A stretch of 64,000 bases of DNA. Source: JAKALD01 sp963817785. Lineage in GTDB: Bacteria; Pseudomonadota; Gammaproteobacteria; Burkholderiales; SG8-39. Positions within the stretch are counted from its first letter, which is position 1. Every line of letters starts with the position of its first letter. Position numbers and translations under genes: made by a program. Below are positions 27,131 through 35,999 of the stretch, piece after piece. The notes under the pieces are model-generated. The model did no database searches. It was not told the DNA's origin and saw only the letters and a list, made by a program, of their open reading frames with translations. The stretch lies in the NCBI GenBank assembly GCA_963817785.1, contig CAWFPL010000008.1:744001-808000 (forward strand), given 5' to 3'.

Positions 27131-27859
27131 TCAGGGCTGGGCCGACGTGGCCTTGCGCCCGCGCAGCACGATTTCGTGCTCGAACACCAGCGCATCCGCG
27201 GGCCCCTGCGCGGGCGGCACGAGGCGCGCAACCAGGCGCTCGCGCGCTGCCATGCTCGGCGGCGCATTGAGGATGAGGTCCTGGCCGTTGAGCGGCTCGC
27301 CGGGGAAATACATCTGCGTCACCAGGCGCGAAAGCCAGATCTTGCCGAACACCGAGAAGTGGATGTGCGGCGGGCGCCACCAGCCGCCCGAGTTGGGAAC
27401 CGGATAGGCGCCGGGCTTGACGGTGCGGACTTCGAGCGTCCCGTCCGCGCGGGTGAGCACGCGCGCCGCGCCGTAGAAGTTCGGATCGACCGGCGCGTGG
27501 TCGTCGTCGTTCGGATGGATGTAGCGGCCCGCGCCGTTCGCCTGCCAGATCTCGACCAGCGCGCCGCTCACCGGGCTGCCGTCCTCGTCGAGCACGCGCA
27601 GGCGCAGGTGCATCAGCTGGCCGATGGCGCGCCGCTCGCCGTGCCCGGCGACGTCCGCGCCGAGCAGGCTGAGGCGCCCGGCCGGCTCGAGCGGCCCGGT
27701 CAGCTCGCTCAGCGTGGGCGCGCGCCGCACGAGCGGCTGCGCGGGGCTGCGCCACGCGGTCTCCTTGTATCCGGGCACGACACGCAGCGGCTGCGCGCGC
27801 TCGTCGAGCGGATCGGCGGCGTAGGCGGGGCTGCGGAGGCGCTCGGGTCCGGCTGCCAC
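27131..27859 (-). CDS. Protocatechuate 3,4-dioxygenase beta-like subunit (catalytic)
   Basis: 242 residues. The non-haem Fe(III) ligands are visible: Tyr in GRYIHPNDD, Tyr in PGAYPVPNSGG, and the two His in RPPHIHFSVFG, with the QANGAGRY segment before the first. This is the catalytic PcaH-type subunit. I place the start at GTG 27859, which has AGGAG 7 nt upstream; an ATG 1 nt before it is out of frame, and a TTG further up lies inside the regulatory element. It is the first gene of the long minus-strand catabolic run and divergent from the lyase gene. Confidence 0.9.
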   Translation of the reverse strand: MAAGPERLRSPAYAADPLDERAQPLRVVPGYKETAWRSPAQPLVRRAPTLSELTGPLEPAGRLSLLGADVAGHGERRAIGQLMHLRLRVLDEDGSPVSGALVEIWQANGAGRYIHPNDDDHAPVDPNFYGAARVLTRADGTLEVRTVKPGAYPVPNSGGWWRPPHIHFSVFGKIWLSRLVTQMYFPGEPLNGQDLILNAPPSMAARERLVARLVPPAQGPADALVFEHEIVLRGRKATSAQP

Positions 27860-27882
27860 ATGGGCTCCTGCAAAGGGGCGTT

Positions 27883-27924
27883 GCGTTGACAACGATAGCG
27901 CAGCTCGTTGACACTATCAACTAT
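27883..27924 (+). promoter_or_regulatory. Shared operator/promoter element in the divergent dioxygenase-lyase promoter
   Basis: GCGTTGACA (27883-27891) and GTTGACACTATCAACTAT (27907-27924) are a two-part copy of the element in front of the CoA-transferase operon. The second part overlaps the first two bases of the lyase ATG and has inverted GTTGA/TCAAC arms. The first part lies 24 nt before the start of the divergent dioxygenase gene, so one repressor could control both directions. A -35 (TTGACA) in the first part with GACACT as a weak -10 would give an almost leaderless lyase mRNA. Confidence 0.6.
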
Positions 27925-28858
27925 GCCGGCGGTGCTCTGCGAATGCTTCGCGCGCGACGGCCTGCAGCACGAGCCGCGCTTCGTGCCCACCGAGGCCAAG
28001 CGCGCGCTCGTCGAGCGCTTCGCGGCGCTCGGCTTCGCGCGCGTCGAGGCCACCTCCTACTCCAATCCCGAGGTGGTGCCGCAGTTCGCCGACGCGAGCG
28101 AGCTGCTGGCGACGCTCGCGCGCCGCGAGGGCACCTCCTACAAGGCGACCTGCGCCAACCCGCGCGCGGTGGCGCGCGCCCTCGCCGACCTCGATGCCGG
28201 CCACGGCGCGAACGAGATCAGCCTGCTGGTCTCGGCGAGCGAGTCGCACAGCCGCCGCAACCTCAGGCGCTCGCGCGCCGAGCAGTGGGACAACGTCGCC
28301 GCGATGGCGGCGGCCGCCCGCGGCCGATTCCGCCTGATCGGCACCGTCTCGGTCGCCTTCGGCTGCCCGTTCGAGGGCCGGGTCGACCCGGGCGTGGTGG
28401 CCGAGGACGCGGCGCGCTTCGCCAGGCTGGGGGTTGCCCACGTCGCGCTCGGCGACACCACTGGCATGGCGACGCCGCCCGCGGTGCGCGCGCTCTGCGC
28501 GCGGCTCGCGCGCGAGCTGCCGGCGCTGGTGCCGATCGCGCACTTCCACGACACGCGCGGCACCGGGCTGGCGAACTGCCTGGCCGCGTACGAGGCCGGC
28601 GTGCGCCATTTCGACTGCTCCTTCGGCGGCGCGGGCGGACACCCGGCCCAGGTGCAGTACGGCGGCGGCTTCACCGGCAACGTGGCGACCGAGGATCTGG
28701 TCAGCCTGCTCGAGTCGATGGACGTCGCTACCGGCATCGATCTGGACGGCCTGCTCGCCGCGGCCGAGCTGTGCGAGCGCACGCTCGGGCGCGAGCTGCA
28801 CGGCCGCGTGACGCGCAGCGGGCTGCACCCGCTGCTGCGGGAAAGGCGCTGGTTTTGA
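27923..28858 (+). CDS. Hydroxymethylglutaryl-CoA lyase-like enzyme
   Basis: 311 residues, DRE-TIM barrel: start MPAVLCECFARDGLQHEP contains the conserved R-D-G/L-Q segment. The metal-binding HFHDTRGTGLAN and the mobile active-site loop (FDCSFGGAGGHP) are typical of HMG-CoA lyases, though the loop's usual catalytic Cys is replaced by Gly-Gly. TTG 27908 is an alternative upstream start, but ATG 27923 gives the family N-terminus. Likely reaction: retro-aldol cleavage of a 3-hydroxyacyl-CoA to acetyl-CoA or pyruvate plus a keto acid, following the CoA-ester steps of the divergent operon. Confidence 0.85.
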   Translation: MPAVLCECFARDGLQHEPRFVPTEAKRALVERFAALGFARVEATSYSNPEVVPQFADASELLATLARREGTSYKATCANPRAVARALADLDAGHGANEISLLVSASESHSRRNLRRSRAEQWDNVAAMAAAARGRFRLIGTVSVAFGCPFEGRVDPGVVAEDAARFARLGVAHVALGDTTGMATPPAVRALCARLARELPALVPIAHFHDTRGTGLANCLAAYEAGVRHFDCSFGGAGGHPAQVQYGGGFTGNVATEDLVSLLESMDVATGIDLDGLLAAAELCERTLGRELHGRVTRSGLHPLLRERRWF

Positions 28859-28899
28859 CGTTGTCGGGTCTCGGGGGAAACCAAACCCGCGCCGAGCAC

Positions 28900-29271
28900 T
28901 TACGCCGGAATCGATGTCGACTGCCAGGCGACGAACTTCCAGGCGCCGGCCTGCTTCACCCAGACGCTGAGGTACCTGAGCTTGAGCGACTTGGGCTTGC
29001 CGTCGACCTCGACCTCGATCGCGGCGCGGCCGGTCACCAGGGCGGTGTCGCCGTACACGTGCACTTTCTGCTCGCTGGGCTCGACCTTGCGGTAGCGGAA
29101 CTTGCCCGTGCGGATGCCCTCGACGTAGCTCTGCTTGGTGTCCACCACCGCGCTCGAGTGCGTGTACACCAGGTCGTCGTGCAGCAGTTGTGCGAGCGTC
29201 GCCGCGTCCTGCCCGGTCATCGCGGCGCAGCGCCTGCCTTCGAGCGCGAGGATTTCCTGTTCCACCGTCAT
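28900..29271 (-). CDS. SnoaL-like/DUF4440 family protein (NTF2 fold)
   Basis: 123 residues with the small cone-shaped fold pattern: helix MTVEQEILALEGRRCAAMTG, then LLHDDLVYTHSSAVVDTKQS and a strand-rich C-terminus ending WKFVAWQSTSIPA. Such proteins act as small isomerases/hydratases or ligand-binding partners. It precedes the MetE-like gene's end on the same strand by 20 nt, and with the genes upstream may belong to the hydroxyquinol dioxygenase operon. Function unassigned. Confidence 0.8.
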   Translation of the reverse strand: MTVEQEILALEGRRCAAMTGQDAATLAQLLHDDLVYTHSSAVVDTKQSYVEGIRTGKFRYRKVEPSEQKVHVYGDTALVTGRAAIEVEVDGKPKSLKLRYLSVWVKQAGAWKFVAWQSTSIPA

Positions 29272-29291
29272 GTGCGTTCTCCTTTACCGGT

Positions 29292-30383
29292 TCAACCCCA
29301 GACCTCGCGCGCGACCTCGACGATGCGCTCGAGCTTTCGCCACTGCTCGTCCTGCGACAGGGCGTTGCCGTGGTGCGTGCTGGAAAAGCCGCACTGCGGC
29401 GACAGGCACAGGTCTTCGAGCGGCACGAAGCGCGCCGCCTCGTCGATGCGCCGCTTGATGAGGTCCTTCGATTCCAGCTCGCCGACCTTGGTGGTCACCA
29501 GGCCGAGCACCACTTTCTTGCCCTTGGGCAGCGCGCGCAGCGGCTCGAAGCCGCCGGCACGCGCCGAATCGAACTCCATGAAGTAGCCGTCGAGGTCGGT
29601 CGAGAACATCGCCTCGACCACCGGAGCGTAGCCGCCCTCGGCCACCCACGCGCTCCTGAAGTTGCCGCGGCAGGTGTGCATGGTGAGCGTCATGCCGGCA
29701 GGGCGATCCTTCAGCGCCGCGTTGATGGCATCGGCGTAGGTGCGCGGCAGCCGCTGCGGGTCGTCGCCGTTGTTCGCGCAGTTCGCGCGCACTTTCGGGT
29801 CGCACAGGTACGCGAACGCCACGTCGTCGAGCTGCAGGTAGGTGCAGCCCGCCGCGGCGAGGTGCGCGATCGCCTTGCGGTAGGCCTCGGCCACGTCGTT
29901 CCAGAACTCGGCCATGTCCGGGTAGGCCTGCCGCGAGATCGAAGCGCGCCCGCCGCGCAGGTGCAGCATCGAGGGCGACGGGATGGTCATCTTGGGCGTG
30001 CGCTTCGCGACCGACTTCAGGAACGCGAAGTGTTCGGCCATGATCGGCTTCGAGCAGTCCACCTTGCCGGTGACGCCCGCGATCGGGGGCTGCTCCTCGC
30101 TGCCGCCGAACTTCGGTCCCGGGTTGACGGTGGTGGTGACGCCGTCGAGCTGCGCCAGGAAATCGAGGTGCCACCAGTCGCGGCGGAATTCGCCGTCGGT
30201 GACGCCTTGCAGTCCGATGGCCTCCTGCCGCGCGACCGCCTCGCGAATCGCGCGGTCCTCGATGTCCTTGAGCGTCGCGGCCCCGAGCTCGCCGCGCTTC
30301 CAGCGCGCGCGCGCTTCGGCGAGCTCGGGAGGGCGCAGCAGGCTGCCGACCTGGTCGGCGCGAAACGGCGGCCTGCCGTTCAT
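29292..30383 (-). CDS. Cobalamin-independent methionine synthase-like (MetE C-terminal domain) protein
   Basis: 363 residues, a stand-alone UROD/MetE-like barrel starting PFRADQVGSLLRPPELAEAR. Zn ligands are visible as His and Cys in MHTCRGNF and a late Cys in CLSPQCGFSS; YLQLDDVAFAYLCDP is also conserved. Full MetE has an extra N-terminal half that is missing here, so this is the short YxjG-like group that includes epoxyalkane:CoM transferase relatives and methyl transferases or lyases of unknown substrate. It sits 13 nt after the hydroxyquinol dioxygenase gene. Confidence 0.85.
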   Translation of the reverse strand: MNGRPPFRADQVGSLLRPPELAEARARWKRGELGAATLKDIEDRAIREAVARQEAIGLQGVTDGEFRRDWWHLDFLAQLDGVTTTVNPGPKFGGSEEQPPIAGVTGKVDCSKPIMAEHFAFLKSVAKRTPKMTIPSPSMLHLRGGRASISRQAYPDMAEFWNDVAEAYRKAIAHLAAAGCTYLQLDDVAFAYLCDPKVRANCANNGDDPQRLPRTYADAINAALKDRPAGMTLTMHTCRGNFRSAWVAEGGYAPVVEAMFSTDLDGYFMEFDSARAGGFEPLRALPKGKKVVLGLVTTKVGELESKDLIKRRIDEAARFVPLEDLCLSPQCGFSSTHHGNALSQDEQWRKLERIVEVAREVWG

Positions 30384-30396
30384 CGCCGTCCTTGCC

Positions 30397-31248
30397 TCAG
30401 GCCGCGCGCGCAGCCCGCGCGGCGCGCTTGAGCACGAACGCGTAGTCGATCTCGTATTCGCCGGCAGCGTTCTTCGTGAAGTCCACGACCAGCGAGTCCT
30501 TGACGCCGAACACCGCGTCCGAGTCTAGGTACTCGTCGCCGCGCACGAACAGGTGCGTCACCAGCGTGTCGCAGCCCGGCGCGGCGATCTTGAAGTGCAG
30601 GTGCCCGGGGCGCATCGGGTGCCGCCCGGTGGCGACCAGCATCCTGCCCACGGGGCCGTCGTGCGGCACCGGGTAGCTCCGCGGCTTGACGCAGCGGAAC
30701 CAGAACTTGCCGTCGCGGTCGCTGAGAAAGCGCGCGCGCAGGTTGGTGCCTTCGGTCTTCTGCACGTCGTAGAAGCCGTCGCCGCCCGCTTCCCACACGT
30801 CGAGCACCGCCCCGGCGATCGGCTTGCCGTCCAGGCCCGACACGCTGCCGCGCACCACGCAGGGCTCGCCCGGGGTGCCCGGCCTGGCGATGTTCGCGCC
30901 GAGCGCCATCTCCGGGGCGCCCTCGACGAAGAACGGGCCGAGCACCGTCGACTCGGTCGCGGTGCCGGCCTTGCCGTAGTTGATGAAGTCGACCAGCATC
31001 GACACGCCGAGCGTATCGGACATCAGGATGAACTCCTGGCGCTTGTCGTCGCACCAGTGACCGGTCTCGGCGAGAAACCGGATGCCGGCGAACCACTCCT
31101 CGGACGTCGGGCGCACCTCGCGCACGAAGGCGTGCAGGTGCTTGACGAAGCTCGTCATGATTTCCTTCAGGCGCGGGCTCGGCGTTGCCTCGAGGCGGCG
31201 CAGCACTTCCGCGGTGAGCGTCTGTTCGTCGAAATTGCGGAGCGGCAT
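30397..31248 (-). CDS. Hydroxyquinol 1,2-dioxygenase (intradiol dioxygenase)
   Basis: 283 residues. The helical N-terminal linker domain (LKEIMTSFVKHLHAFVREVR) is followed by the catalytic beta-sandwich with Fe ligands Tyr in GGDGFYDVQ, Tyr in KPRSYPVPHDGPV and the His pair in RPGHLHFKI. Length and the N-terminal helices fit the hydroxyquinol/catechol 1,2-dioxygenase group rather than protocatechuate dioxygenase. The product of hydroxyquinol cleavage, maleylacetate, is the substrate of the reductase at 3912-4973. The exact ring substrate is inferred. Confidence 0.88.
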   Translation of the reverse strand: MPLRNFDEQTLTAEVLRRLEATPSPRLKEIMTSFVKHLHAFVREVRPTSEEWFAGIRFLAETGHWCDDKRQEFILMSDTLGVSMLVDFINYGKAGTATESTVLGPFFVEGAPEMALGANIARPGTPGEPCVVRGSVSGLDGKPIAGAVLDVWEAGGDGFYDVQKTEGTNLRARFLSDRDGKFWFRCVKPRSYPVPHDGPVGRMLVATGRHPMRPGHLHFKIAAPGCDTLVTHLFVRGDEYLDSDAVFGVKDSLVVDFTKNAAGEYEIDYAFVLKRAARAARAA

Positions 31249-31297
31249 GCGCACCTCCCGTGAATCCGGCCAGGACGGCGATGCTACCATCGACCGC

Positions 31298-32251
31298 GTG
31301 ACCGTCACCGATGCTCCGCGGAACAGTATCGCCTTCGTCGCGCCGGGCGAGGACCCCGCGCTCTGGCTTCCGGCGCTGCGCGCGGCGCTGCCGCGCGAGC
31401 GCTTCCATCTGTGGCCCGAGATTCCCGATCCCGCGGCGATCGACGTCGCGCTCGTCGCGCGGCCGCCCGCGGGCGCGCTGCGCACGTTCCCCAATCTGAA
31501 GCTGATCCAGTCGCTGTGGATGGGCGTCGACGGCCTGCTCGCCGACCCGACCCTGCCGCGCGGAGTGCCGCTTGCGCGCTTGATCGACCCCGGCATGCTG
31601 GCCGCGATGTCCGAGACCGTGCTCGCCTGCGTGCTCGACTGGCACCGCAATCGCTACCGCTACCGAGCGCAGCAGCGCTACCGGCTCTGGAAACAGTTGC
31701 CGCAGTTCCTTGCCTCCGACCGCACGGTCGGACTGCTCGGCATGGGCGAGCTCGGGCGCGACGCGGCGCAGAAGCTCGTCGCGCTCGGCTTCCGCGTCTG
31801 CGGCTGGAGCCGGCGGCCGAAGGCGATTGCCGGCGTCGAATGTTGCGCCGGAGAGGATGGCTTGCGCGAGGTGCTCGCGCGCAGTGCCGCGCTGGTGTGC
31901 CTGCTGCCGCTCACCGATCGCACGCGCGGCATCCTGAACGAGCGGACCTTCGCGCTGCTGCCCGAGGGCGCCTGCGTGATCAACGTGGCGCGCGGCGCGC
32001 ACCTCGTCGAGCGGGACCTGATCGCCGCGCTCGACTCGGGGCGCCTCGCGCACGCCTGGCTCGACGTCTTCGAGACCGAGCCGCTGCCGGGCACGCACCC
32101 GTTCTGGTCGCACCCGGGCGTCACGCTCACGCCGCACGTCGCGGCGCTCACCGAGCCGCGCACCGCATTGCCCAAGATCGTCGAGAACGTGGAGCGCGCG
32201 CGCCGCGGCGAGCCGCCGCTGGCGCAGGTCGACTTCGGCTCCGGCTACTGA
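31298..32251 (+). CDS. D-2-hydroxyacid dehydrogenase (GhrA-like glyoxylate/hydroxypyruvate reductase)
   Basis: 317 residues. NAD(P)-binding motif GLLGMGELGRDAAQKL (about residues 143-158), INVARGAHLVERDLI and catalytic residues in LDVFETEPLPGTHPFWSHPG with the final His in TPHVAALTEP. The protein is compact like E. coli GhrA. GTG 31298 gives VTVTDAPRNSIAFVAP; no in-frame ATG fits better. Expected reaction: NADPH-dependent reduction of glyoxylate or hydroxypyruvate. Divergent from the dioxygenase gene with a 49-bp gap. Confidence 0.87.
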   Translation: MTVTDAPRNSIAFVAPGEDPALWLPALRAALPRERFHLWPEIPDPAAIDVALVARPPAGALRTFPNLKLIQSLWMGVDGLLADPTLPRGVPLARLIDPGMLAAMSETVLACVLDWHRNRYRYRAQQRYRLWKQLPQFLASDRTVGLLGMGELGRDAAQKLVALGFRVCGWSRRPKAIAGVECCAGEDGLREVLARSAALVCLLPLTDRTRGILNERTFALLPEGACVINVARGAHLVERDLIAALDSGRLAHAWLDVFETEPLPGTHPFWSHPGVTLTPHVAALTEPRTALPKIVENVERARRGEPPLAQVDFGSGY

Positions 32252-32275
32252 GCGCGCGCGGCGGGGGCGACGCCG

Positions 32276-35200
32276 CTACGACGCGCCCTCCTTGCCCGGC
32301 CGCGTCCAGAGCTCGCTCGGCAGACCGCTGCGCACCAGGCGCTCGAAGTCGGCTGCAGGCATCGGCTTGGCCACGTAATAGCCCTGGATCTCGTCACAGC
32401 CGTGCAGGCGCAGAAACTCGAGCTGCCCGAGCGTTTCCACCCCCTCGGCGATCACCTTCAGCTTCAGACTGCGCCCCAGCGCGATCACCGTCCTCGCGAT
32501 CGCCGCATCGTCGGGATCCCTTTCCAGGTCGCGCACGAAAGACTGATCGATCTTGAGCTTGTCGATCGGGAAGCGCTTCAGGTAATTCAGGCTGGAGTAG
32601 CCGGTGCCGAAGTCGTCGATCGCTAGGCCGACGCCCAGGCTTTTGAGCTCCGTCAGGCCGGCTTCGAATCGCTCGGCGCTGCCCATCACCATGCTCTCGG
32701 TCAGCTCGAGCTCGATCTGCTGCGCGTTCAGCCGCGCGCTGGCGAGCGCGTCGCCGATGCTCGTCACCAGGGATTTGTCGCGGAACTGGCGTGCCGACAC
32801 GTTGAACGAAAGCCTGATCGATGGCATTCCGCCGTCCTGCCAGGCGCGCAGCTGCCGGCAGCCCTCCTTCAGGATCCAGTCCCCGATCGACACGATCAGC
32901 CCGCTGTCCTCGGCAATCTGGATGAACTGCCCCGGCGGAACGATGCCTTTGAGCGGATGATTCCATCGGATCAGCGCCTCGGCGCCGACGATCTCGCGCG
33001 CGTACAGATCCACCTGCGGTTGATAATAGATCACGAATTCGGCACGCTCGATCGCCCGCCGGAGGTCGGTCTCGATCACCAGGCGGTCCGCGGCCCGCCG
33101 GTTGAGCTCCGGCGTGAAGTACTGGACGTCGTCGCGCCCCAACTCCTTGGCCTTGTACATCGCCGTGTCTGCGTGCCGCAGCAGGGTGTCTAGGTCCTGG
33201 CCGTCGGAGGGGAATATGCTCACCCCGATGCTTGCGGTGACGAAGACTTCCTGCGCCCCGACCTTGAACGGCTCGCCCAGTGCCGTGCGGATCTTGGCAA
33301 TCACCGCGGCCACGTCCTCCGGTTGACGCAAATCGCTGAGCAGCGCCACGAACTCGTCGCCGCCCAGTCGCGCGAGCGTGTCGCCGTCCCGCAGCACCCG
33401 TGCGATCCTCGTGGAGACCTCCCTCAGCAGCAAGTCCCCGCCGTGATGGCCGAAGCTGTCGTTCTGCAGCTTGAAGTTGTCCAGATCCAGGAGCAGCAGG
33501 GCGGCGCTTCGATTCTGGCGGCGGGCGCTGCTCAGCGCCTGCGCCGCCCGATCGGAGAGCAGGTTTCGATTCGGCAGGCCCGTCAGTCCATCATGCGTCG
33601 CGAGGTACTCGATCTGTCGTTCGTTGAGCAGCCTTTCCGTGACGTCCGTGACGTGGACCAGATGCGCCGGAGCGCCTTCGAACTCGATGCCGTAGGTCAC
33701 GACGTGCACGTCGATAATGGATCCGTCCCTCTTGCGATGCCGCCATTGGCCGTGATCATGAACGCCGGCGCGCGGCTCCAGGCGAGCCGCGAGCAGCCTT
33801 GGAATCTCCTCCGCCGGGTGCATATCCCGGATCGTCATGCCGAGAAATTCGACCTTGGAGTAGCCGTAATGGGTGATTGCCGCCTCGTTGACCGCAACGA
33901 AGAGCAGATCCTCGTGCCTGAGGACCCACATCGGATAGGGATTCTTCTCGAACAGCGTGCGGTATTGCTCCTCCGAGGCGAGCAATGCCTCTTCCATGCG
34001 CCGTCGCATGGTGACGTCGCGTACGACGCTGAGGCTGGCGGTGCCCCCGTCGACCGGCGTCGTGTGGACCTCGCCGTAGAATCCGCTCCCGTCCAGGCGC
34101 CGCTGCAGAATTTCCCGGATCGGAAGCGTACCGCCGTGCTCGGTCAGCCGGGTGAGGCGCCCTTCCACAAGCGCATGCGCCGAAGGGTCCACCAGATCCA
34201 GAACCGACCTGCCCTCGAAATCGGAGGCCGAGCCGCCGCCGTACAGCCTCACCCCTACCTTGCTCATGAACACGATTCGCCCGTCGCGCTGCATGAACAC
34301 GGCCTCCGGGAACAGATCCACGAGAGTCCGGTAACCTGCCTCGCTCTGGCGCAAGGCGTCCTGGGCGATGACCTTCTCCGTGACGTCCGTCGATACCCCT
34401 TGATATCCCGTGAAGGCGCCGCGTCGGTCGAACGTCGGCCGCCCGCAGATCGACACGTAGCGGCGCTCTCCCTGTTGATTGAACCGCCCGACGATGAAAT
34501 CGCGAAAAGGCCTGCGCGCTTCCAGCGTCGCGCGATGCTCCGCCCACTGGGCATCCGACACGCCGAAATGCGGCGTTTCCCAGCGCCGCTTGCCCAGGTG
34601 TTCGGCCGCCGGAATCTGCACGTGCGGGAACATGTTGTCGGAGAACGTCTTGAAGCGCAGCTCGGCATCCTGCTCCCAATACCAGTCGGCCGACACTTCC
34701 ACCAGGCCGGACAGGAGCCGCTCGCGGTCCTCCAGCGCCTGCGCCATTCGATTGAACCCGTCCTGCACCTTGGCGTACTCCACGACAGGTCCGAGCCCGG
34801 AAGCTCGCGCCGAGAGATCTCCTGACGCAACCGCATCGGCGGCCGCGATCAGCCGGTTGACCGGCCGCACCACCCACCGCTCGTACCCCACCCAGACAAG
34901 CCCGCATAGAGCCAGCAACCCAGCGGCGAGAATCCCCAGGTTCATCGCCAGAGCCCGGTTGACCGGCCCCACGACCGACGCCTTCGGCACCCCGATCGCC
35001 ACGTACAGGGCGACCTGGCCGGCCACTCGGGCCGGCGCGAAGGCGTACAGCCGCGGCTCGCCGTCCGGGCCGGGCGCCGCGATGCTGCCCGTGCGACCCG
35101 CGCCGAGCGCTTCACGCAGCGGCGCAACGGGCGCGGGCCGGCCAACCAGACCGGCGCCGCCCGGAGTGGCGAACAACACCACGCCTCGCCGATCCAGGGT

Positions 35201-35776
35201 CAGAAACTGCGGATGGCTGGGCAGATGCGCACCGGCGGGAAAGGGCGCGAAAGCTCCGAGGTCGAACGCCGCGAACACGACCCCTGTAACGGCCCCGGAC
35301 GCGTTCTTGACCGGGATGCCGAACGCGACCGAGCCGACGTGGGTCGCGCGCCCGACCTGATAGCCGCCGGCGCTAAAAGCGCCGCGCTTGAGCGCGCCCA
35401 CGAAATAAGGGCGATCCGCGATGTTCACCGAGCGCGGCGTGGGCACCGCCGAGCACAACAGCCTGCCCTCGCGGTCGGCAAAGCCGAGGTTGGCAAGATG
35501 GGGAATGGTAGGGCGCACCTGCGCGAAATAGCGCGCGCACTGAGCGAAGTCGCGCCGTCGCACCTCGGGCGAGTCGGCCAGTCCGATGAGCAGCAGCCGC
35601 GCAGACTCGAGCAGCCGCTGTTGCCCCAGGGCGCTCACGCGGGCGACGTTGCGCACCACCGCGTAAGCGCTTTGAATCCGCTGCCCGCGCGCGCTCAACG
35701 CGCCCCAGATCATGACCGCCACGACGGGCAACATGGCAATCAGCACCAGCACGAAGAGCCATGTGCGCAGCGACAA
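32276..35776 (-). CDS. Membrane-bound PAS-GGDEF-EAL signalling protein
   Basis: 1166 residues. Order: membrane helix at about 5-25, periplasmic dCache-like sensor domain (about 30-275), second helix (LGILAAGLLALCGLVWVGY), HAMP linker, three PAS domains (about 360-480, 490-600 and 610-730), GGDEF domain with intact RLGGDEFVALLSD (about 815) and EAL domain starting about 910 (GAEALIRW) with the phosphodiesterase residues ELTESMVM and AIDDFGTGYSSLNYL. Both catalytic signatures are intact, so it could make and/or degrade cyclic di-GMP in response to an extracytoplasmic ligand. An EAL-domain remnant lies just upstream. Confidence 0.93.
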   Translation of the reverse strand: MSLRTWLFVLVLIAMLPVVAVMIWGALSARGQRIQSAYAVVRNVARVSALGQQRLLESARLLLIGLADSPEVRRRDFAQCARYFAQVRPTIPHLANLGFADREGRLLCSAVPTPRSVNIADRPYFVGALKRGAFSAGGYQVGRATHVGSVAFGIPVKNASGAVTGVVFAAFDLGAFAPFPAGAHLPSHPQFLTLDRRGVVLFATPGGAGLVGRPAPVAPLREALGAGRTGSIAAPGPDGEPRLYAFAPARVAGQVALYVAIGVPKASVVGPVNRALAMNLGILAAGLLALCGLVWVGYERWVVRPVNRLIAAADAVASGDLSARASGLGPVVEYAKVQDGFNRMAQALEDRERLLSGLVEVSADWYWEQDAELRFKTFSDNMFPHVQIPAAEHLGKRRWETPHFGVSDAQWAEHRATLEARRPFRDFIVGRFNQQGERRYVSICGRPTFDRRGAFTGYQGVSTDVTEKVIAQDALRQSEAGYRTLVDLFPEAVFMQRDGRIVFMSKVGVRLYGGGSASDFEGRSVLDLVDPSAHALVEGRLTRLTEHGGTLPIREILQRRLDGSGFYGEVHTTPVDGGTASLSVVRDVTMRRRMEEALLASEEQYRTLFEKNPYPMWVLRHEDLLFVAVNEAAITHYGYSKVEFLGMTIRDMHPAEEIPRLLAARLEPRAGVHDHGQWRHRKRDGSIIDVHVVTYGIEFEGAPAHLVHVTDVTERLLNERQIEYLATHDGLTGLPNRNLLSDRAAQALSSARRQNRSAALLLLDLDNFKLQNDSFGHHGGDLLLREVSTRIARVLRDGDTLARLGGDEFVALLSDLRQPEDVAAVIAKIRTALGEPFKVGAQEVFVTASIGVSIFPSDGQDLDTLLRHADTAMYKAKELGRDDVQYFTPELNRRAADRLVIETDLRRAIERAEFVIYYQPQVDLYAREIVGAEALIRWNHPLKGIVPPGQFIQIAEDSGLIVSIGDWILKEGCRQLRAWQDGGMPSIRLSFNVSARQFRDKSLVTSIGDALASARLNAQQIELELTESMVMGSAERFEAGLTELKSLGVGLAIDDFGTGYSSLNYLKRFPIDKLKIDQSFVRDLERDPDDAAIARTVIALGRSLKLKVIAEGVETLGQLEFLRLHGCDEIQGYYVAKPMPAADFERLVRSGLPSELWTRPGKEGAS

Positions 35777-35802
35777 GTGGCGCGCAAATCGGGGGATTTC
35801 TA

Positions 35803-35952
35803 GCGTCCCTCTGAGTTCATCCTTGCCTGTATATCACGCGGGGTCGGGACCTGGGAACCCGGCAGCGCCTCGGACTCCACGCCCTCGGCGACCACCCCGA
35901 GTCTGAGCGAATGCGCCAAGGCAACGATCGTTTCCACGAAGAACACTTCGCT
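35803..35952 (-). pseudogene. EAL-domain remnant
   Basis: The minus strand reads SEVFFVETIVALAHSLRLGV followed by VAEGVESEA (35866-35952). This is the conserved helix and VAEGVE motif near the end of EAL domains. It then continues PGSQVPTPRDIQARMNSEGR to a stop and is not preceded by any other EAL sequence in frame. It is distinct from the matching part of the neighbouring intact gene (VIALGRSLKLKVIAEGVET), so it is a relic of a different or diverged EAL gene rather than a simple recent copy. Confidence 0.7.
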
Positions 35953-35999
35953 TTTCGGAGCCCGGCGGCGAGGGAGCCGGCCGGTCGCATCCCGGCGCC

